A stretch of DNA of 64,000 nucleotides from Callorhinus ursinus (Eukaryota > Chordata > Mammalia > Carnivora > Otariidae), in NCBI RefSeq assembly GCF_003265705.1, contig NW_020312867.1, positions 1,112,600-1,176,599 of the forward strand. Reading direction: 5' to 3'. The notes under the pieces are model-generated. The model was not told the origin of the DNA. It saw only the letters and a list, made by a program, of their open reading frames with translations, and ran no database searches. The position numbers and the translations under genes were made by a program. The first letter of the stretch is position 1. Every line of letters begins with the position of its first letter. Shown here in pieces: positions 57,861 to 64,000 of the stretch.

Positions 57861-59084
57861 TGAGGGCCTGCGCAGCCTGAATCTGAAGGCTTCCTTGGAC
57901 GTTAAGTAGCCCAACTAGGCCTTGCCCTGGGGACGGGTTAGCCGGGGCAGGTTCCCCAGCTGGGAAGGGGGGCGGGAATCAGTGGGAGCTTGGGGGCTGT
58001 GGCCTGAGGCGTGGCCTCCTATCATCTCCTCTTTCTGAAAAGAAAGGAGGTGAGGCTCAGGAGGAAGGAAGTGGTCGTACCTCCGCTGACATCTGTCACT
58101 GCTTGAAGTGTGCAGGACCCAGACAGGGGCTGCTCTCCAGAGGTGTAATGGCGAAAATGAAAAGCAAAACACGCCGAGGTGCCTTCTATCCTCCAGTTCA
58201 AGCCTCTTTCTGGGGCTGGAGGCCCCAGCCCTCTGAGCACCATCTTTTTTTTTTTTTTTTTAACAAGATAATGGATTTAACTATTTTTAAGTTGCTCTAG
58301 AGAGCCCTACTCCCCTCCCCACCCCCCAAGAAGAGAAGAGAAAGTTAACAAAGGGAAAAACCCCATACCAAAACATTCTCTAGAATCCACACTCCCTGAA
58401 CACTGGCTTTAGAACAATAGAATTCTCTGCTCCACAAAGGGCCTTGTTTCCTGAGCTTTCTCAGCCTCAGCTTCGAGCCCTAGGCAGCCCAGGGTCAGCC
58501 AGCAGGGGTGCAGACAAGGTTTAAGTTTGGGGAGTTTTGGGGTGCTGCACAGTTATTTCAAGTCCCAGCAGTCTGGTTTAAAGAATTCCTCTGAGTCATC
58601 ACACACTTGCAATGTTCTTTTGAGGTGGACAGTACAACCTGAGTTCAGTGATTTCCTGTTTGCTAAGGAAACTCAGTAAACTTTCTTGGAGAAGTGAAAA
58701 CCTCAGGGCTGGCCTTGTTCCAGGCCCTCAGGCCCCCCAAGTCCTCCCCCGAAAGCCCCCTCCCTCATTCACCCCCTGGGCTCCCTGTAAGTTCATTAAT
58801 AATCCAGTTGTGAATGACACTGTTTCAGAAAGAGCAATTAGGGAGCAGAGCAGGTAGGGAAGACATAAAGTGATGTTTAAAATAACCCAAGGGGATCATT
58901 GTTCTCTGCAGAATGTTTCCATTGATTTGTCATGAGGAGCTGTGGGCTGAGAGGGTGGGAATCCATCTCTCCAAGGCAGGTGTCAAACTTGGAGCCTGTG
59001 TTCCTGACATGAAGCCTTGAGGATGGGCCCCAAACCCCATGCTCTACTGTTCATTCACAGCTCTCACCATGTTTGATACCGAAA

Positions 59085-60970
59085 GTTCAAGTGCACTCGG
59101 AATAAGGTGGAGGACTCATGCTTCCTGATTTCAAAACTTACTGCACAACTACAGTGATCAAGACAGTGTAATATGGGTATAAGGACAGACATATTGATCA
59201 ATGGAATAAAACTGAGAGTCCAGATATAAACCCTTACACTTACAACCAACTGATTTTTAACAAGAGTGAGAACAAATTTAATGAGGAAAAAAATAGTCTT
59301 TTCAACTAATGGTGCTGGGACAAATGGATTCCCATCTGCAAAAGAAGGACAGACCCCTACCTCACACCATAGACAGAAATTGACTCAAAACAAACCAGAC
59401 TGACATGTAAGAGCTAAAACTGCGAAACACTCATAAGAAAACATTAGCATGAATTGTGACCATGGATTAAGTAATGGCTTCTTAGATATGGCACCTAAAG
59501 CACAAGCAACACACACAAAAAAAATAGATAAGTCCGACTTAATAAAAAAAAAAAAACTTCTGTGTTACAAAAATTGGGACACCATCAAGAAAGTGAAAAG
59601 ATAACTGTTGTGGGCTGAATTGTGTCCCCCTCCCAAATTTCACATGTGGAAGTCCCAACCCCCAGTACCTCAGAATGTAACTGTATTTGGTAATAAGGTC
59701 TCTAAAGAGGTGATTAAATTAAACTGAGGCCCATAATGTGAGGCCTGAATCCAGTACGACTAGTGTCCTTTTAAGAGGAGGAAAAGACATCAGGGACGTA
59801 CCCATAGAGTGATGACCTCATGAAGACACAGGGAGGAGATGGCTATCTACAGGCCAAGGAGGGAAACCTTGGAAGGAACCGTATCTCCAGACACCTTGAT
59901 CTTGGACTTCTAGCCTCCAGAACTGTGAGAACGAAATTTCTGTGGTTTAAGCCACCCAGAATGTGCTATTTTGTTACAGCAGCCCGAGCAAACTAATACG
60001 ATAACCCACAAGATGGGAGGAAATACTTGCAAATCGTATATGTGATAAGGTCTTGTATCTAAAATATATAAGGAACGCTTACAACTCAATAATAAAAAGG
60101 TAGATAAATCAATTAAAAATTTGACAAAGAATCTGAATAGATATTTCTCCAAACAAGATATATAAATGGCCAGTAAGTACATGAGGAGATACACAGTATC
60201 ATTAGCCGTGGAGGAAATGCAAATCAAAACCACAATGAGGCACAATTTCAAACTTAACAGGATGGCTATAATAAAAAAGACAGGCAATTACAAGTGTTGG
60301 CAAGGATGTGAAGAAATGAGAAACCTCATACATCGCTGGTGGAAATGTAAAATGGTGTAGTTGCTTTCAAAAACAGTCTGCCAGTTCCTCACAATGTTCA
60401 ACCCAGAGTTACCAGCTAGTCCAGAAATTCCACTGGTAGGTACACACCCGAGAGAAATAAAAGCATACATGCACACAAACTTGTACACGAACCTTCACGG
60501 CAGCATTCTTCATACTAGCCCCAAAGTGGAAACAACCCAAATGTCCATCAAATGATGAATGGATAAATGAAACGCAGTATATCCATACCATGTAGTATTA
60601 TTTGGGCATCAAAAGGAATGGAGTTCTGACACATGCCACAGCATGGATAAACCTTGAAAACATTGTGCCACGTGAAAGAAACCAGACACAAGACCACATA
60701 CTGCGTGATTCCGTTGGTCTGAAATGTTCAGAAGAGGCAAATCTCTAGAGACAGATAGTCAATCAGCGGTTGTCTGGAGTTGGGAGAGGGTTTGGGGGGC
60801 AAGTGGAGCATGAATGATAAAGGACACTAGATTCTTTGGGGGGTGATGAAAAGGTTTTAAAACTGATGTGGTGTTGGTTGCCCGACCATGAATATACCAG
60901 AATCCACTGAATTGTACACTTTAAATGGGTGAATTGTATGGTATGTGACTTCTATCGCAGTAAAGTTTTC
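59085..60970 (+). mobile_element. Old L1 ORF2-to-3' end, split by an MLT1-like LTR
   Basis: ATGGTGCTGGGACAAATGG, GGATGTGAAGAAATGAG, CATGTAGTATTATTTGGGC and TTGTACACTTTAAATGGG follow ORF2 and 3'-UTR order. The part before (to 59605) and after (from 60006) the LTR are contiguous in the parent L1. The frame is broken. Confidence 0.88.
59606..60000 (+). mobile_element. MLT1-like MaLR solo LTR inside an L1
   Basis: Starts TGTTGTGGGCTGAATTGTG and ends CAAACTAATACG, with a decayed CA terminus. It is flanked by ATAAC (59601-59605 and 60001-60005). The L1 resumes directly after it, so the LTR is the younger insertion. Confidence 0.93.
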
Positions 60971-62004
60971 CCCCAAAGAAGCTAACTGGTCCTTTGAAAG
61001 CAACACTGACCATGCCTTCCAAGCCTCTGTCCCCCTGCCCTTTATTTTGAGTTCAGCTACAGTCTCTGAGACATTAGGGTACAGTCCAAGGCCAAGGAGC
61101 ATTCTAACAGACCACTGGAAATGGTCCCATTTCCACTGGACCCAAAAATAAATGGATTGGCCCCAATACATAAAATCTGAAACGTCAGCGTTTACAAATA
61201 TAGAATTAAATATCTACAATAACTTTTGTTTAACTGGTCAAGTGCAGCTCAAGCGAACTCATCATTACATATACATGACACGGAAGGTAGAATTGGGGTG
61301 CATTATATGTTTGCTCTGATGTAAAGCAAGGACTCCAGAAGAAGAAAGGCCCAGAGACTCCTGAGTCTGTGGGAAAATGAGCTAATCCAGCCCAAAGGGA
61401 TTCATTTTCAAGGTTATCTGAGCCACTGGTTCTTAATGCCAGCCAGTGGGCAAGGTGTTGGGCCAGCTACATTCATTCATTTAGCAAATACTGAGTCCAA
61501 TGCCTGGCCCCCCGTGAGCCTTGCTAGGTGGCTGGTGAAGGTGTTGGCGGCAGGCCAGGCCCAACCAACAGACATGCGGCAAGTGCAGCATGGGCTCAGG
61601 TGAAAATGAGCCAGAGTGGTAGAAAGGCACGCTGGCTAAGGGTCCTGGCTCCACCGTGAACTTGCCGGGCGGTCATTTCCCCTTCCAGAGGGCCAGTTTC
61701 CTGGTCTGCGAAACTCCTTTTGTACAAGACTTGCATGTGTTTGTGTGTGTATTTTTTCCCACGTCCTCGTGCTTTTGAGGGAAGTGACCTTTCTTTGACC
61801 TCTTTAGTAAGCTTCCCAAAGAGCACAGTCAGAAATGTTTGCACACAGTGGGAGCCCCATAGAGGTGTTGAGGGAGCACCAGATGTTTTCAGCTAGCAGG
61901 TGAGCTCAGTCCTGCAACACTGGGAGTTTCAGGGTCACTAGGAGAGGGGAGAGATGGGTTTTCATTTTTATCTTCAGTTTACAGAGAACCCTCGGAACCC
62001 AGTG

Positions 62005-62215
62005 AGTGGCTGTCAACCTTGGCAGGATGTTGGAATCACGGAGGGAGCTTTGGGAAAGGTTGATGGCCAGGCTCTACCCCGGGGCCATTTGAATCAGATT
62101 CCGGAGGTGGGGCTCCTACCTTTAGACACACACATATACACGCGGATCACAAAAACTCCCCAGGTGAGCTGAAAATGCAATGTGCAGCCAGGCTAAGGAT
62201 GGCTACCTAAGTCTA
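62005..62215. mobile_element. MER5-type hAT relic
   Basis: GGCTGTCAACCTTGGCAGG and GTTGGAATCACGGAGGGAGC at one end, CTCCCCAGGTGAGCTG and TGCAGCCAGGCTAAGG at the other. Confidence 0.7.
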
Positions 62216-62308
62216 TGTTTGGGAAGCACCGAATTACCCAGGGGAAGGGAAGGAAGAGTGTTAAAATGTTGCTTCCCAGGCCTGTCCTTTGCACTCCTTC
62301 CTCATTCT

Positions 62309-62341
62309 TCGGTGTAGTACGTTCGGTGTAGTACGTTCGGG
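62309..62341 (+). repeat. Tandem duplication, 14-bp unit x 2.3
   Basis: The unit TTCGGTGTAGTACG is repeated exactly twice and then begins a third time. Confidence 0.95.
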
Positions 62342-62594
62342 GCCTCGGGATATGCACTGTAGCTGATGCTAAAGAACAGCAGGTCTTAGTCAATGCCTCC
62401 AGCTGCCAGGATGGTGACTTCCCATTCTCCCGCATCCCTTACCTTGACTTGAGCAGAGTTTCGCAAATTTCCTGAGTAAAAGCATCACCTGGGGCACTTA
62501 CTAAAAATGCAGATGCCACTGTGCAGTCACCAGTTTAATAACAACTGAGGAGGCAAGGGTCATCAACAGATGCTAGAGCCACTGAGTAAAAAGT

Positions 62595-63280
62595 TGCCGG
62601 ATAACAGAATATTCGTGTGGTTCAAGTGATGACTGTCCCAAATTATGTACTGATTAAAAAGGGGGAAATGTACCTTTACGATGGAGAGATCCAGAAGTCC
62701 CCACCTGAGCCAAATGATCAAACCCAACATCGCCAAGAACGGGACAACCTGACATTGTGCGCGTGCCCTAATGTGATGTAACATGATGTACGCGACGTTG
62801 TCTATGTCATATTCTTGCCAAAAATACTTAACCTGGTTTTAATCATGAGGACAATTTAGGCAAATCTAGAATGTGGGGCATTCCACAAGCCTAGACTCTC
62901 TTTTAAAAAGTTAATTTTTTTTAAAAGATGGGGAGTTATTCTAGATTAAAAGAGATTAAAAGGACACAACCAAAAATATATATATAAAGCGTGGACTCTG
63001 ATTGGATCTGGATGAAAAGTAAAGAATGTATATATTAGATGCCATTACTGAATTAACCTTAATGCTCTGAGCTATGATCACGGTATTGTGGTTATGGAAG
63101 AAAGGTCCTTCCCTCATCCTTAGGGGATGCCTGCCGAAGAGAGGGTGAATGAGGAAGAAAGAAAAGCAGAAATGTGCCGAAATAGTCACCAGTGGTGAAT
63201 CTAGGTGAAGGCTCTCCTAGTGTTCCTTGCACTTTGCTTTCAATTTCTCTGCAAGTTTGATATTTTTCAAAATCACAAAA
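62595..63280 (+). mobile_element. LINE 3'-UTR-like sequence
   Basis: ATGATCACGGTATTGTGGTTATG and GTGAATCTAGGTGAAGG, ending GTTTGATATTTTTCAAAATC, resemble the long 3' UTR of old L1-type LINEs. Family assignment is tentative. Confidence 0.45.
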
Positions 63281-63294
63281 TCTGGACAGTGGGA

Positions 63295-63410
63295 AGGAAT
63301 GCAGACACCTGAGCCCCCTCCCTTGGAGATTCAGATTCAGGGGGCCTGGAGTGAGGGCCCAGGATCTGTGTTTTTAAGGGGTGCCCCGGTGATTTTTACC
63401 GATGCAGGGT
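63295..63410. mobile_element. MER5-type hAT fragment
   Basis: GAGATTCAGATTCAGGGGG and AGGATCTGTGTTTTTAAGG are typical MER5 text. Confidence 0.5.
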
Positions 63411-63504
63411 GTCACCGTCCCTGGAGGCCCCTCCCTCCAACAACCCGGCTGCCCTTCATCTCTCCAATGCCCTGCAGGGAACTGCCATCTTTCATCTCTT
63501 ACAG

Positions 63505-63620
63505 CCTCTGCCCTCTGCTTGACCTGCTGTTCCCTCTCTCCCTGCTGAACTCCCGCCCTTCTTTTGGGGCTCAGCCCAAATGTCACTTCCTCAGTGAAGG
63601 TTTCCTAGAAGCCTCTCAGT
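63505..63620 (-). mobile_element. L2 3' end
   Basis: CTCAGCCCAAATGTCACTTCC then AGTGAAGGTTTCC is characteristic antisense L2. Confidence 0.75.
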
Positions 63621-63704
63621 CAAACCCCGAGAACACAGCTACAAATTGACCTAGCTTTGTAACCAACCGCTGGATGAACGTCTGCTTCTCCCATTAGAGA
63701 GTGT

Positions 63705-63913
63705 TATGGGCTGAGTTGTGTTCCCATCCCACCTCCATTCATATGTTGCCGTCCTCACCCTCAGGACCTCAGAACGGGACTACATTTGGGGATAGGACCT
63801 TGAAAGAGGCGATGAAGGTAAATGAGGTCATATGGGTGGGCCCTCATCCAGTATGGCTGGTGTCCTTACAGGAAAATGTTAAAGACAGAGAAAACACTGT
63901 AGAGACACAGGGA
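63705..63913 (+). mobile_element. MLT1-like LTR, interrupted by a Can-SINE
   Basis: Begins TGTTATGGGCTGAGTTGTG and follows the same text as the LTR at 59606. It is cut by the Can-SINE at 63914, and its 3' part lies beyond the window. Confidence 0.85.
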
Positions 63914-64000
63914 GGGGCGCCTGGGTGGCTCAGTCTTTAAATGTCTGCCTTCGGCTCAGGTCATGATCCCAGGGTCCTGGGATTGAGCTCCGCATCGGGC
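63914..64000 (+). mobile_element. Can-SINE, cut by the window edge
   Basis: Head GGGGCGCCTGGGTGGCTCAG and body up to GCATCGGGC, then the window ends. It interrupts the MLT1-like LTR that begins near 63705. Confidence 0.93.

Larger units (their letters stand above)
57640..64000. other. Upstream flank of PPP1R16B
   Basis: No coding exon recognised. It holds MIR, L1, MLT1-like, MER5-like and Can-SINE repeats, listed separately. In human the next gene upstream of PPP1R16B is ACTR5; none of its exons is visible here. Confidence 0.5.

Noticed and set aside
59606..60000. LTRs as part of an intact endogenous retrovirus
   Set aside because: They are solo MaLR-type LTRs; no paired LTR, primer-binding site or viral coding region is seen between any of them.

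Overview
This is a mammalian nuclear window with no prokaryotic or viral gene layout. Eight Can-SINE copies (tRNA-derived SINEs restricted to Carnivora) place it in a carnivore. They are the arctoid-looking form, with a head like GCGCCTGGGTGGCTCAG and a tail ending in TCTCTCGCTGTG then (AAATA)n. The dog-specific SINEC_Cf form and the cat form are absent, so I infer a bear, panda, seal or mustelid. A 100-N run at 4483-4582 marks a draft assembly gap.

The only protein-coding gene I can support lies on the minus strand. It is the 5' part of PPP1R16B (TIMAP), a myosin-phosphatase-targeting-type regulatory subunit of protein phosphatase 1. Its first coding exon is 31386-31749. The ATG is at 31635, 83 codons plus one base are coded, the PP1-docking motif KVSF is intact, and both splice sites are good. 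A CpG island at about 56.15-57.63 kb is the likely promoter. It holds a candidate non-coding exon 1 with a perfect GTGAGT donor (exon edge at 57382). On this model 57.5-64 kb is upstream flank, 31750-57381 is intron 1 (about 25.6 kb), and 1-31385 is part of intron 2. The ankyrin-repeat exons lie beyond the low-coordinate edge.

The rest is non-coding and repeat-rich. It holds Can-SINEs with target-site duplications, and old L1 fragments in both orientations. There are many MIR and L2 relics and hAT-type DNA transposons (MER1, MER5, MER20 and longer Charlie-like copies). A complete Tigger2/MER2-type element has a Can-SINE inside it. Several MLT1-like LTRs occur, two with clear 5-bp target duplications. 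Nested insertions give a relative chronology. Simple repeats include a 129-bp alternating purine-pyrimidine tract.

I found no undescribed multi-gene system. The observations most worth checking are a uORF in good Kozak context in exon 2, the inferred exon 1 and promoter, and the separate CpG island on exon 2. Also notable are a local duplication that copied a MIR/Can-SINE junction, a poly(T)-only insertion flanked by a target duplication, and a 24-bp perfect palindrome.
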